The notes beneath the pieces were generated by a model. It had not been told where the DNA came from, ran no database searches, and saw nothing but the letters and a program-made list of their open reading frames with translations. This document shows, piece by piece, positions 9,626-18,001 of a DNA stretch of 64,000 nucleotides. The stretch comes from Ga0077527 sp945862135 (GTDB lineage: Bacteria; Pseudomonadota; Gammaproteobacteria; Burkholderiales; SG8-41): the NCBI GenBank assembly GCA_964203275.1, contig CAXNMF010000014.1, positions 1 to 64,000 of the forward strand, in the 5' to 3' direction. Within the stretch, counting starts at the first letter, position 1, and every line of letters begins with the position of its first letter. The translations under genes and the position numbers were made by a program.

Positions 9626-10255
9626 ATGAATAAGCTATTGTTTTCATTGATTATTTTTGCAACCCTTTTATTTGGTCCAACGTTTGCCGTTGCCGCCAGT
9701 GTCATGGCGCCCGATGCGCTGGCGCGTAATGTCACCGATGAAGTGGTTCAGATTTTGCGCGCCGACAAGGACCTGCAGGCCGGCAACCAAAAAAAAGCGC
9801 GTGACCTGATCGAAACCAAAATCGCGCCGCATTTCAATTTCACCAGCATGACCAAACTCGCGCTGGGCAAGAACTGGAGTGCGGCAACCCCCGAGCAGCG
9901 TAAGGCGCTGACCGGGGAATTCCGCGCGCTGTTGGTGCAGACCTATACCGCGTCGCTGACGCTGTTCAAGGATCAGAAGATTGAATACCGTCCGCTGAAG
10001 ATTGCGCCCGACGACAACGACGTGGTGGTGCGCTCGTTGGTGAAATCATCCGGTGGCGGTGATCCGGTGCAGGTCGACTACGGCATGGAAAAGACCGATG
10101 AAGGCTGGAAGGTCTACAACGTCAAGATCGGCGGCATCAGCCTGGTCGAGAACTACCGCGGCACCTTCAATACCGAAATCCAGAAAAGCGGCGTTGACGG
10201 CCTGATCAAAACACTGCGCGACAAGAACCGCGCGCTGGTCGCGCAGAACAAATAA
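9626..10255 (+). CDS. mlaC: Periplasmic phospholipid carrier MlaC
   Basis: A 209-residue protein starting MNKLLFSLIIFATLLFG with a Sec signal peptide ending near AVAAS, followed by the MlaC/Ttg2D fold (IETKIAPHFNFTSMTKLALGKNW, shortened to IAPHFNFTSMTKLALGKNW; later YGMEKTDEGWKVYNVKIGG and LVENYRGTF). It shuttles phospholipids between the MlaFEDB complex and the outer-membrane MlaA. The ATG at 9626 is preferred over an upstream in-frame start at 9560 because only it places the signal peptide at the N-terminus. MlaA is not in the window. Confidence 0.93.
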   Translation: MNKLLFSLIIFATLLFGPTFAVAASVMAPDALARNVTDEVVQILRADKDLQAGNQKKARDLIETKIAPHFNFTSMTKLALGKNWSAATPEQRKALTGEFRALLVQTYTASLTLFKDQKIEYRPLKIAPDDNDVVVRSLVKSSGGGDPVQVDYGMEKTDEGWKVYNVKIGGISLVENYRGTFNTEIQKSGVDGLIKTLRDKNRALVAQNK

Positions 10256-10278
10256 GCGACCACTCAAGATCAATTGCC

Positions 10279-10560
10279 ATGATTGAATGCAACGATGGGC
10301 GCTGCACGCTGAAGGGCGCCGTGAACATTGAAAGTGCGCTGGCCTTGCGCGAAGACGGACTGCGCCTGTTCTCGGCCGCAGACGTGACGCTGGATCTCGC
10401 AGGCGTCACCGAAGTCGATTCCACCGCACTCAGCCTGTTGTTTGAGTGGCGGCGTGCGGCACTCGCCGCCAACCGGCGCATCCGTTACGTCAATCTGCCC
10501 GAAAACCTCACCAGCCTGGCCCGGCTTTACGGCGTCACGGAACTGGTGGCCGCCGAGTAA
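10279..10560 (+). CDS. mlaB: Mla complex STAS-domain subunit MlaB
   Basis: A 93-residue STAS-domain protein. The key segment DLAGVTEVDSTALSLLFEWRR contains the conserved Asp-Ser-Thr loop of MlaB and anti-sigma-factor antagonists; it begins at about residue 40. In E. coli MlaB binds MlaF and stabilises the complex. It is the last gene of mlaFEDCB and lies 23 bp after mlaC. Confidence 0.9.
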   Translation: MIECNDGRCTLKGAVNIESALALREDGLRLFSAADVTLDLAGVTEVDSTALSLLFEWRRAALAANRRIRYVNLPENLTSLARLYGVTELVAAE

Positions 10561-10599
10561 CGGCCGGCGCTGCGCCGACCGTTTGCTGTGTATCCGGCG

Positions 10600-11499
10600 A
10601 TGACCCATGCCATCGAAATCATTGATGTCACCAAGCGCTATGGCGAATTGCAGGCGCTGGCCGGCGTCAGCCTGACGGTTGAGCCCGGCGAATTCTTCGG
10701 TCTGCTCGGCCCTAACGGTGCCGGTAAAACTACACTGATTAGCATCCTTGCCGGCCTGAGTCGGGCGACCAGCGGTGTTACCCGCATCATGGGGCATGAT
10801 GTCAGCAGCGATTACCGCGGTGCGCGCAGCGCGCTGGGTGTGGTGCCGCAGGAGTTGGTGTTCGATCCGTTTTTTACTGTGCGCGAAACCCTGACTTTCC
10901 AGTCTGGCTATTTCGGGTTGCGCGATAACAGCGCGTGGATTGCCGAGGTTCTGGAAAATCTCGACCTTACTGCCAAGGCCGACACCAATATGCGCGCGCT
11001 GTCCGGTGGCATGAAAAGGCGCGTACTGGTGGCGCAGGCGCTGGTGCACAAGCCGCCGGTGATCGTGCTCGACGAGCCGACGGCCGGTGTTGACGTCGAA
11101 TTGCGTCAGGCCTTGTGGCGTTTCATCCGTCGACTCAATCGCGATGGCCACACCATTGTGCTAACCACGCATTACCTGGAAGAGGCCGAGGCCCTTTGCG
11201 GGCGTATCGCGATGCTGAAGCAGGGGCGTGTGGTGGCGCTGGACCGCACCGAAAGCCTGTTGCGGCTGCACAGCGGTTGTCAGGTCGTGATGCGACTGAA
11301 TGGTGCTCTGCCCGAGGCGTTCCAGGCGAAGGTGGTCGAGCGCCGAGAGGACGGATCGGTGAAGCTGTCGCTGTCCGATCACGCCGCGATTGAGGGCTTA
11401 CTGGCCGCGCTGCGCGAGGCGCAGGTCACAGTGCTCGAAATGGAAATCCTCCAGCCCGATCTCGAAGATGTGTTTGTGCAGATCATGCGGCGATCATGA
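10600..11499 (+). CDS. ABC-2 exporter ATP-binding protein, YadG-like
   Basis: A 299-residue ABC ATPase with Walker A GPNGAGKTT, signature LSGGMKRRVLVAQALVH, Walker B VIVLDEPTAGVDVE and H-loop LTTHYLEEAE. The C-terminal 80 residues carry the regulatory extension of the YadG/CcmA group. ATG 10600 is chosen over GTG 10588 because family alignments begin just before IEIIDVTKRYGE. It pairs with the permease 19 bp downstream. This ABC-2 pair commonly sits between mlaB and ibaG/murA in betaproteobacteria. The substrate is unknown; a cell-envelope role is inferred from position only. Confidence 0.88.
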   Translation: MTHAIEIIDVTKRYGELQALAGVSLTVEPGEFFGLLGPNGAGKTTLISILAGLSRATSGVTRIMGHDVSSDYRGARSALGVVPQELVFDPFFTVRETLTFQSGYFGLRDNSAWIAEVLENLDLTAKADTNMRALSGGMKRRVLVAQALVHKPPVIVLDEPTAGVDVELRQALWRFIRRLNRDGHTIVLTTHYLEEAEALCGRIAMLKQGRVVALDRTESLLRLHSGCQVVMRLNGALPEAFQAKVVERREDGSVKLSLSDHAAIEGLLAALREAQVTVLEMEILQPDLEDVFVQIMRRS

Positions 11500-11518
11500 T
11501 GAAAAGGATTTTCGAGCG

Positions 11519-12274
11519 ATGACCGGCTTCCGGACCCTGTTCTACAAGGAATGGCTGCGCTTCTGGAAAGTCAGCGTACAGACCGTGCTCGCGCCGGTGC
11601 TTACCGCATTGCTCTACCTGCTGGTGTTCGGCCACGCGCTGAGCGGTCGTGTTGAAGTATTTCCCGGCGTTGAGTACACCGCCTTTCTGATCCCCGGTCT
11701 GGCGATGATGTCGGTGCTGCAGAATTCCTTCGCCAACGGATCTTCGAGCCTGATGCAGTCGAAAATGACCGGCAACATCGTGTTCGTGTTGCTGCCGCCG
11801 CTGTCGCATCGCGAGTTTTTTGCCGCCTACCTGCTGGCGGCAGTCGGGCGCGGCGTTGTGGTGGGCAGCGGTGTACTGCTGGCGACCTTGTGGTTTGTTG
11901 ATCTGCCGCTGGCCAATCCGTTGTGGATACTGCTTTTCGGAGTTGCAAGCAGTGCTGCGATGGGGGCGCTGGGAATCGTTGCCGGCATCCAGTCAGACAA
12001 AATCGATCAGCTTGCCGCCTTCACCAATTTCATCATCCTGCCGCTGACTTTCCTGTCGGGGGTGTTTTATTCAATCCACTCCTTGTCGCCCTTCTGGCAG
12101 GCGGTGTCGCACTTCAACCCGGTTTTTTACATGATCGACGGTTTCCGTTACGGCTTTTTCGGCGTTGCGGATACCTCCCCATGGCTCAGCCTTGCGATTG
12201 TCGGCGGCAGCTTCGCCGCTTTATCATGGCTGACCCTGACGCTGCTGCGCAGCGGTTACAAACTTAGAAACTGA
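11519..12274 (+). CDS. ABC-2 type permease, YadH-like
   Basis: A 251-residue integral membrane protein with about six helices. The YadH-family signature is visible: FYKEWLRFWKVSVQTVLAPV at the N-terminus, PGLAMMSVLQNSFANGSSSL in the middle, and LPLTFLSGVFYSIHSLSPFW followed by NPVFYMIDGFRYGFFG near the C-terminus. The ATG at 11519 places the conserved amphipathic N-terminus at the start; the same frame opens upstream only inside the ATPase gene. It forms an exporter with the preceding ATPase. Confidence 0.9.
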   Translation: MTGFRTLFYKEWLRFWKVSVQTVLAPVLTALLYLLVFGHALSGRVEVFPGVEYTAFLIPGLAMMSVLQNSFANGSSSLMQSKMTGNIVFVLLPPLSHREFFAAYLLAAVGRGVVVGSGVLLATLWFVDLPLANPLWILLFGVASSAAMGALGIVAGIQSDKIDQLAAFTNFIILPLTFLSGVFYSIHSLSPFWQAVSHFNPVFYMIDGFRYGFFGVADTSPWLSLAIVGGSFAALSWLTLTLLRSGYKLRN

Positions 12275-12288
12275 TTGGACAACTGAGC

Positions 12289-12519
12289 ATGGTCACCCCT
12301 GAAAGCATCAAACAATCCATCGTCGCCGGGCTTGACTGCAAACATGTCGAAGTCGCAGGTGATGGCCACCATTGGGAAGCAGTGATCGTCAGCGAAGCTT
12401 TCCGCGGGAAAAACAAGGTGCAGCAGCATCAGCTGGTTTACAAGGCCTTGGGTGACCGCATGCGCGAGGAAATTCACGCGCTGTCGATGAAAACACTGAC
12501 GCCGGATCAATGGCCGTAA
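12289..12519 (+). CDS. ibaG: BolA/IbaG family iron-sulfur-associated protein
   Basis: A 76-residue BolA-fold protein. The motif FRGKNKVQQHQLVYKALGD matches the BolA/IbaG KH-like region, and H27/H28 in DGHHWEAVIVS correspond to the usual ligand area. The IbaG branch partners with monothiol glutaredoxins in Fe-S handling. The gene sits directly upstream of murA, as in E. coli. The gap to murA is occupied by a long hairpin. Confidence 0.9.
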   Translation: MVTPESIKQSIVAGLDCKHVEVAGDGHHWEAVIVSEAFRGKNKVQQHQLVYKALGDRMREEIHALSMKTLTPDQWP

Positions 12520-12534
12520 ACCCTGAAAACCTTG

Positions 12535-12639
12535 AGCCACAGAGGGTGCAGAGGACACAGAGAAAAACAATACTCAGAAACCGCGAATGAACGGATTCGC
12601 AGCTGATGTTCTCTGTGCTCTCTGTTTTCTCTGTGGCTA
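12535..12639 (+). repeat. Family A intergenic hairpin, copy A1
   Basis: Left arm 12535-12564 starts AGCCACAGAG and carries further CAGAG/ACAGAG units. Right arm 12609-12639 runs CTCTGTG...CTCTGTGGCT in inverse. The arms are imperfectly complementary over about 28 nt, with a loop of about 44 nt. It starts 15 nt after the ibaG stop and ends 18 nt before the murA ATG. The same element recurs at 20147 and 54123. Confidence 0.85.
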
Positions 12640-12657
12640 AAAAAAGATTTTGACCTT

Positions 12658-13911
12658 ATGGACAAACTAGTCATCGAAGGCGGCATTCCGCTGAAAGGCG
12701 ATGTCGCAATTTCCGGCGCCAAGAATGCCGCGCTGCCGATACTGACGGCAGCGTTGCTGACCGACGAGCCGTTGCATGTCGAGAACGTGCCGCATCTGCG
12801 CGACGTATCGACCATGCTCAATCTGCTGATGCAGATGGGTGTAACGACGGTGCTCGATGAAAAGGGCGGTGTTGAATTGCATGCTGCAAAAATCACCGAA
12901 CCGGTGGCGCCGTACGAACTGGTCAAAACCATGCGCGCGTCGGTACTGGTGCTGGGGCCGCTGGTGGCGCGCCTGGGTGAGGCACGGGTATCGCTGCCGG
13001 GCGGTTGTGCGATCGGCCTGCGCCCGGTGGATCAGCATCTGAAAGGCTTGCAGGCGATGGGTGCGACCATCGAGATGACGCAGGGCTATATGATTGCCCG
13101 CGCCGAACGCTTGAAGGGCGCGCGCATCTGCATGGATCTGATTACCGTCACCGGCACCGAGAACCTGATGATGGCGGCAGCGCTGGCTGACGGCACGACG
13201 GTGATCGAAAATGCCGCGCGTGAGCCGGAGATTGTCGATCTTGCCGCTTGCCTGACGGCGATGGGTGCAAAAATCAGCGGTGCCGGCAGCGATGTCATCA
13301 CAGTTGAGGGCGTCGAGCGTTTGCATGGTGCGCGTTATTCTGTGATGCCGGACCGTATAGAGACCGGGACATTCCTGGTGGCTGCCGCGGTCACGGGTGG
13401 CGATGTGCGTTTGACCGGCGCGCGTCCGAAGACGCTGGATGCCGTGCTCGACAAATTGCGCGAAGCCGGCGTGAAAATCGAAACCGGCGACGACTGGATT
13501 CACGTCAAAGCCAACGGCGCACTGAAGGCCGTCAATGTGCGCACGGCGCCTTATCCGGCGTTTCCGACCGACATGCAGGCACAGTTCATGGCGCTGAATT
13601 GCGTCGCGCAGGGTACTTCGCGTGTGGTCGAAACCATTTTTGAAAACCGGTTCATGCACGTGCAGGAAATGCAGCGCCTCGGCGCCGACATTGCGGTCGA
13701 AGGCAACACTGCAGTAATCAAGGGTGTTGCTTCGTTGAACGGGGCGACGGTGATGGCAACCGACCTGCGTGCTTCGGCGAGCCTTGTGATATCCGGGCTG
13801 GTGGCCTGCGGCACGACCACGGTCGAACGCATCTATCACCTGGACCGTGGTTACGAACGCATCGAGGAAAAACTGTCGCGGTTAGGCGCGCGCATCCGCC
13901 GCGAACGTTAA
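12658..13911 (+). CDS. murA: UDP-N-acetylglucosamine 1-carboxyvinyltransferase
   Basis: A 417-residue EPSP-synthase-fold enzyme. It transfers enolpyruvate from PEP to UDP-GlcNAc, the first committed cytoplasmic step of peptidoglycan synthesis. The N-terminal GGIPLKGDVAISGAKNAALP carries the conserved Lys-Asn pair, the catalytic Cys is C117 in LPGGCAIGLRPVDQHL (so fosfomycin-type sensitivity is expected), and PAFPTDMQAQFMAL is the conserved C-domain loop. Length is normal. No clear Shine-Dalgarno sequence precedes the ATG; an A-family hairpin ends 18 nt upstream. Confidence 0.97.
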   Translation: MDKLVIEGGIPLKGDVAISGAKNAALPILTAALLTDEPLHVENVPHLRDVSTMLNLLMQMGVTTVLDEKGGVELHAAKITEPVAPYELVKTMRASVLVLGPLVARLGEARVSLPGGCAIGLRPVDQHLKGLQAMGATIEMTQGYMIARAERLKGARICMDLITVTGTENLMMAAALADGTTVIENAAREPEIVDLAACLTAMGAKISGAGSDVITVEGVERLHGARYSVMPDRIETGTFLVAAAVTGGDVRLTGARPKTLDAVLDKLREAGVKIETGDDWIHVKANGALKAVNVRTAPYPAFPTDMQAQFMALNCVAQGTSRVVETIFENRFMHVQEMQRLGADIAVEGNTAVIKGVASLNGATVMATDLRASASLVISGLVACGTTTVERIYHLDRGYERIEEKLSRLGARIRRER

Positions 13912-13924
13912 TGCGGAATCAATT

Positions 13925-13937
13925 TAACTTATTGATT
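13925..13937 (-). promoter_or_regulatory. IHF-consensus-like AT-rich site
   Basis: On the minus strand this reads AATCAATAAGTTA, an exact match to WATCAANNNNTTR. It lies in the 37-bp gap between the convergent murA and mlaF-paralogue genes, within an AT-rich block (13920-13950). Confidence 0.45.
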
Positions 13938-13948
13938 ATATTTGATAT

Positions 13949-14773
13949 TTACGTCGACAACTCGAGGTCGGCGGCGTAGGGGTTTTGCTGGTAGTGGAAG
14001 GGCACCGGGCCGTCGGGCAGACCGCGGATGAACTGCTTTACAAACGGGTCACTCGAGTTTTTTACTTCTTCCGTTGCGCCTTGGGCGACAACGGCACCGT
14101 CGGCGAGAAAATATACGTAGTCGATGGCTTTCAGCGATTCCTGCGCATCGTAGGACACAACGATCGAAGTCACGCCCAGCGCGTCGTTGAGTCGCCTAAT
14201 CAGTTTGCCGACGACGTTGCAGGAAATCGGATCAAGACCGGCGAAGGGTTCGTCATACATGATCAGGTCCGGGTCCAGCGCGATGGCCCGCGCGAGTCCG
14301 ACCCGGCGCACCATGCCGCCTGAACATTCCGAAGGCATCAGTTGTGCCGCGCCGCGCAGGCCGACGGCGTTGAGCTTCATCAGCACGAGGTCGTTGATCA
14401 TGTCCTCGGGCAACTTGGTCTTCTCGCGCATCTGGAAAGCGATGTTTTCGAACACCGACAGATCGGTGAACAGACCGCCTTGCTGGAACTGCATGCCCAT
14501 GCGCCGGCGCAATTTGTACAGCGCATCGCGGTCGAGGCTGTGGATGTCGTGGCCGAGCACGTTGACGGTGCCGCGTGACGGCCGCAACTGTGCGCCGATC
14601 AGCTGCATCAGCGTGGTTTTGCCGCAGCCACTGGCGCCCATGATGCCGACAACTTTGCCTTTGGGGATCGTCAGATTCACCGACTTGAAGATCTCGCGTT
14701 TTCCATAGGAGAACGCCAGGTCTTTGATTTCGACAACGTTTTCGGTGGACATGGCTGCGGGGGTGGCGGACAT
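13949..14773 (-). CDS. Orphan MlaF-type ABC ATPase with H-loop Tyr
   Basis: A 274-residue paralogue of MlaF: Walker A GASGCGKTT, QFQQGGLFTDLSVFENIAFQ, signature ECSGGMVRR and Walker B IMYDEPFAGLDP. The catalytic switch His expected in VVTHD is Tyr here (VVSYDAQES; codon TAC at about 14163), which in other ABC ATPases impairs hydrolysis. No MlaE or MCE gene adjoins it. Starts at 14833, 14773 and 14752 are all possible, and none has a clear ribosome binding site. It may energise another MlaE/MCE set elsewhere or act as a non-hydrolysing subunit; both are inference. Confidence 0.82.
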   Translation of the reverse strand: MSATPAAMSTENVVEIKDLAFSYGKREIFKSVNLTIPKGKVVGIMGASGCGKTTLMQLIGAQLRPSRGTVNVLGHDIHSLDRDALYKLRRRMGMQFQQGGLFTDLSVFENIAFQMREKTKLPEDMINDLVLMKLNAVGLRGAAQLMPSECSGGMVRRVGLARAIALDPDLIMYDEPFAGLDPISCNVVGKLIRRLNDALGVTSIVVSYDAQESLKAIDYVYFLADGAVVAQGATEEVKNSSDPFVKQFIRGLPDGPVPFHYQQNPYAADLELST

Positions 14774-14922
14774 CGGGGAAAAGTGAAGGCGCAGTGTAAC
14801 GCCTGGGGCGGGTTTCGTGAACCGTTCGCGCATCGGCCGATGCCGGTAATACGTTACAATTCATCACTTCCGTGCGCCTGCTGGCGCCTGTGTTTTTGCC
14901 TGTTTCTAGTCATTGTCCAGTC

Positions 14923-15558
14923 ATGATCACCATTGCCCTGTCCAAGGGCCGCATTTTTGATGAAACCGTGCCGCTGCTGAAAGCCGCGGGTATCGTCACG
15001 CGCGAAAATCCCGAGACCTCGCGCAAGCTGATTCTTGAAACCAATCGTCGCAACGTGCGTGTGATCATTGTCCGTGCCACCGACGTGCCGACTTACGTCC
15101 AGTTCGGCGGCGCCGACATCGGCGTGGCCGGCAAGGACGTGCTCGATGAACATGGCGGCGATGGCCTGTACACGCCGCTGGACCTGAAAATCGCCAAGTG
15201 CCGGATGATGGTCGCGGTGCGCAAGGATTTTGATTACGCCAGCGCAGTGCGCCAGGGCGCGCGACTGAAGATTGCGACTAAATACGTGCAGACCGCGCGC
15301 GAACACTTTGCCGGCAAGGGTGTACATGTCGATCTGATCAAACTCTACGGCTCAATGGAGCTGGCGCCGCTGGTCGGGCTTGCCGATGCCATTGTTGATC
15401 TGGTCAGCACCGGCGGCACGCTGAAAGCGAACGGCCTGGTGGCGGTCGAGGAAATCGTACAGATCAGCTCGCGGCTGGTGGTCAACCAGGCGGCGCTGAA
15501 ACTGAAGCGCGCGCAGCTGCAGCCGCTGATCGATACTTTTTCCCGTGCCGTCGGCTGA
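14923..15558 (+). CDS. hisG: ATP phosphoribosyltransferase, short form
   Basis: A 211-residue HisG of the short type, starting MITIALSKGRIFDETVPLL. It catalyses the first histidine step, PRPP + ATP to phosphoribosyl-ATP. Conserved sites include GGADIGVAGKDVL and VDLVSTGGTLKANGL. Short HisG lacks the C-terminal regulatory domain and needs the HisRS-like partner HisZ, which is not in this window. The ATG at 14923 is chosen because the upstream extension is unconserved. First gene of the his operon. Confidence 0.95.
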   Translation: MITIALSKGRIFDETVPLLKAAGIVTRENPETSRKLILETNRRNVRVIIVRATDVPTYVQFGGADIGVAGKDVLDEHGGDGLYTPLDLKIAKCRMMVAVRKDFDYASAVRQGARLKIATKYVQTAREHFAGKGVHVDLIKLYGSMELAPLVGLADAIVDLVSTGGTLKANGLVAVEEIVQISSRLVVNQAALKLKRAQLQPLIDTFSRAVG

Positions 15559-15560
15559 TC

Positions 15561-16856
15561 ATGCGCCGGCTCTCCACCACCCAGCCTGATTTCGAACAGC
15601 GCCTGGCCGAGTTGCTGGCCTTCGAGTCTGCGCAGGACCCGCAAGTTGATGTCACGGTCGCGGCGATTCTGGCCGATGTCAAAACCCGTGGCGATGCCGC
15701 GGTACTGGAATACACCGAGCGCTTCGATGGCGTGAAGGCCGATACCCTCGCTGCGCTGGAAATTCCCCAATCCGAATTGCAGGCGGCGCTGGCACGCATT
15801 CCTGCGGCGCGTCGCACCGCCCTGGAAGCCGCCGTCGCACGCGTGCGTGAGTACCACCAGCGGCAGCGCGCCGAGTCCTGGGGTTATACCGACAGCGATG
15901 GCAATGAACTCGGGCAGCAGATCACGGCGCTCGACCGTGCGGGGCTGTACGTGCCCGGCGGCAAGGCCGCCTATCCGTCGTCGGTGATCATGAATGCGGT
16001 GCCGGCCAAGGTGGCTGGTGTTGCCGAAGTGATCATGGTGGTGCCGACGCCGCGCAGCGAAAAAAATGATCTGGTGCTGGCAGCTGCGGCCATTTGCGGC
16101 GTGGACCGCGTGTTCACCATCGGCGGCGCACAGGCCGTGGCGGCGCTGGCCTACGGCACGGCGACGATTCCGCAGGTCGACAAGATCGTCGGGCCTGGCA
16201 ACGCGTATGTCGCTGCAGCAAAGCGGCGCGTGTTCGGCGTGGTCGGCATCGACATGGTCGCCGGTCCTTCAGAGATTCTCGTGGTTTGCGACGGTAGCAC
16301 CTACCCGGACTGGGTGGCGATGGATCTGTTTTCGCAGGCAGAGCACGATGAACTGGCGCAGGCGATCCTGCTGGCCCCGGATGCAAAGTATCTGGATGCG
16401 GTAGAGGCCAGCATTGCGAAACTCTTGCCCGACATGCCCCGCCGTGCGGTGATCGAGGCGTCGCTCGAGGGTCGCGGCGCGTTGATCCAGGTGCGCGATA
16501 TCGACGAGGCCTGTGCGCTGGTCAATCGCATTGCGCCGGAACATCTGGAACTGTCGGTCGAGGACGCGCAGTTACTGCTGCCGAAGATCCGCCACGCCGG
16601 TGCGATCTTCATGGGGCGCTACACCTCTGAAGCGCTCGGCGACTACTGCGCCGGGCCCAACCACGTGTTGCCGACATCCCGTACGGCTCGTTTCTCTTCT
16701 CCACTGGGTGTCTACGATTTCCAGAAACGCTCCAGCGTGATCCGTGTATCCGCCGCGGGCGCAGAAAAACTCGGCCGCATTGCCGTCGAACTGGCGACCG
16801 GCGAGGGCCTGCCTGCACACGCCGCTTCGGCCGCGATGCGCCTGGATCGAGGCTGA
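15561..16856 (+). CDS. hisD: Histidinol dehydrogenase
   Basis: A 431-residue Zn- and NAD-dependent enzyme for the last two oxidations of histidine synthesis (histidinol to histidine). Visible motifs are LYVPGGKAAYPSSVIMNAVP, GPGNAYVAAAKR, the DMVAGPSEILVV segment, SQAEHDELAQAIL with zinc and catalytic residues, and APEHLELS near the C-terminus. Normal length. It starts 2 bp after the hisG stop. Confidence 0.96.
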   Translation: MRRLSTTQPDFEQRLAELLAFESAQDPQVDVTVAAILADVKTRGDAAVLEYTERFDGVKADTLAALEIPQSELQAALARIPAARRTALEAAVARVREYHQRQRAESWGYTDSDGNELGQQITALDRAGLYVPGGKAAYPSSVIMNAVPAKVAGVAEVIMVVPTPRSEKNDLVLAAAAICGVDRVFTIGGAQAVAALAYGTATIPQVDKIVGPGNAYVAAAKRRVFGVVGIDMVAGPSEILVVCDGSTYPDWVAMDLFSQAEHDELAQAILLAPDAKYLDAVEASIAKLLPDMPRRAVIEASLEGRGALIQVRDIDEACALVNRIAPEHLELSVEDAQLLLPKIRHAGAIFMGRYTSEALGDYCAGPNHVLPTSRTARFSSPLGVYDFQKRSSVIRVSAAGAEKLGRIAVELATGEGLPAHAASAAMRLDRG

Positions 16857-16863
16857 GGTCGAT

Positions 16864-17931
16864 ATGAGTCGCTACTGGAGCAAGGTGGTGCAGGGGCTGA
16901 CGCCCTATGTGCCGGGCGAACAGCCCAAGCTGCCTAACCTGATCAAGCTCAACACCAATGAAAGTCCGTACGGGCCGAGCCGCCGCGTGCTTGATGCAAT
17001 GCGCGCCGAGATCGGCGAATCGCTGCGGCTCTATCCGGACCCTGCCAGCGACAAACTGCGCGCCGCGATTGCCAAACGTTACGAAGTGACGCCGGCTCAT
17101 GTATTTGTCGGCAACGGTTCCGACGAAGTGCTGGCGCATGTGTTCCTCGGACTGCTGAAACACGACAAGCCGGTGCTGTTTCCGGACATCACCTACAGTT
17201 TTTATCCGGTGTATTGCGGCTTGTACGGCATTCCGTATGAGCCGGTACCTCTGAACCGGTCGTTCGAAATCGTGATCGATGATTACCTGCGGCCCAATGG
17301 GGGCATCATCTTTCCGAATCCCAATGCGCCGACGGGGCGGTTTGTGCCGGTGGCCGAGATCGACCGCCTGTTGCGCGCCAATACCGCTTCTGTCGTGGTG
17401 ATCGACGAAGCCTATGTCGATTTCGGCGGCGAGTCGGTGGTGCCGCTGGTGCAGCGTTATCCGCAGTTACTGGTCACACACACCTTGTCGAAGTCGCGCG
17501 CGCTGGCCGGTTTGCGCGTCGGTTATGCGATCGGCCATCCCGACCTGATCGAGGCGCTGAACCGGGTCAAGGACAGTTTCAACTCCTATCCGCTGGACCG
17601 TTTTGCGCAGGCCGGCGCCGCTGCCGCTCTTGAAGACGATGCCTATTTCAAGGCGATGTGCGGCAAGGTCATGGTCACCAAGAAAAAGCTGGTGCAGGAG
17701 TTACAGGCACTGGGTTTCGAGGTTTTGCCGTCGGCAGCCAACTTCCTGTTCGCCCGCGTGCCGGGTCGCGACGGCGGCGAGATTGCCGCCAAACTGCGCG
17801 AACGCAGCATCATCGTCCGCCATTTCCGCAAACCGCTGCGTATCGCCGAGTTCATGCGCATCACCGTCGGTACTGATGAGCAATGCGCCGGGCTGGTGGA
17901 AGCGTTGCGTGAAATCCTCAAGCCCGCCTGA
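16864..17931 (+). CDS. hisC: Histidinol-phosphate aminotransferase
   Basis: A 355-residue fold-type I PLP enzyme that transaminates imidazole-acetol phosphate to histidinol phosphate. Family features are LIKLNTNESPYGPS, VFVGNGSDEVLAHVF, FPNPNAPTGRF, DEAYVDFGGES and the PLP-binding Lys in THTLSKSRALAGLRVGYAIG. ATG 16864, with GAGG upstream and 7 bp after hisD, is chosen over an in-frame upstream opening at 16744. Confidence 0.95.
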   Translation: MSRYWSKVVQGLTPYVPGEQPKLPNLIKLNTNESPYGPSRRVLDAMRAEIGESLRLYPDPASDKLRAAIAKRYEVTPAHVFVGNGSDEVLAHVFLGLLKHDKPVLFPDITYSFYPVYCGLYGIPYEPVPLNRSFEIVIDDYLRPNGGIIFPNPNAPTGRFVPVAEIDRLLRANTASVVVIDEAYVDFGGESVVPLVQRYPQLLVTHTLSKSRALAGLRVGYAIGHPDLIEALNRVKDSFNSYPLDRFAQAGAAAALEDDAYFKAMCGKVMVTKKKLVQELQALGFEVLPSAANFLFARVPGRDGGEIAAKLRERSIIVRHFRKPLRIAEFMRITVGTDEQCAGLVEALREILKPA

Positions 17932-18001
17932 AGTGGCGGCGAGTCACCGCGAATTCGTTTATACTCTGTAATCAACAAGTTACCTAGATCCACAGGCAAT
18001 C

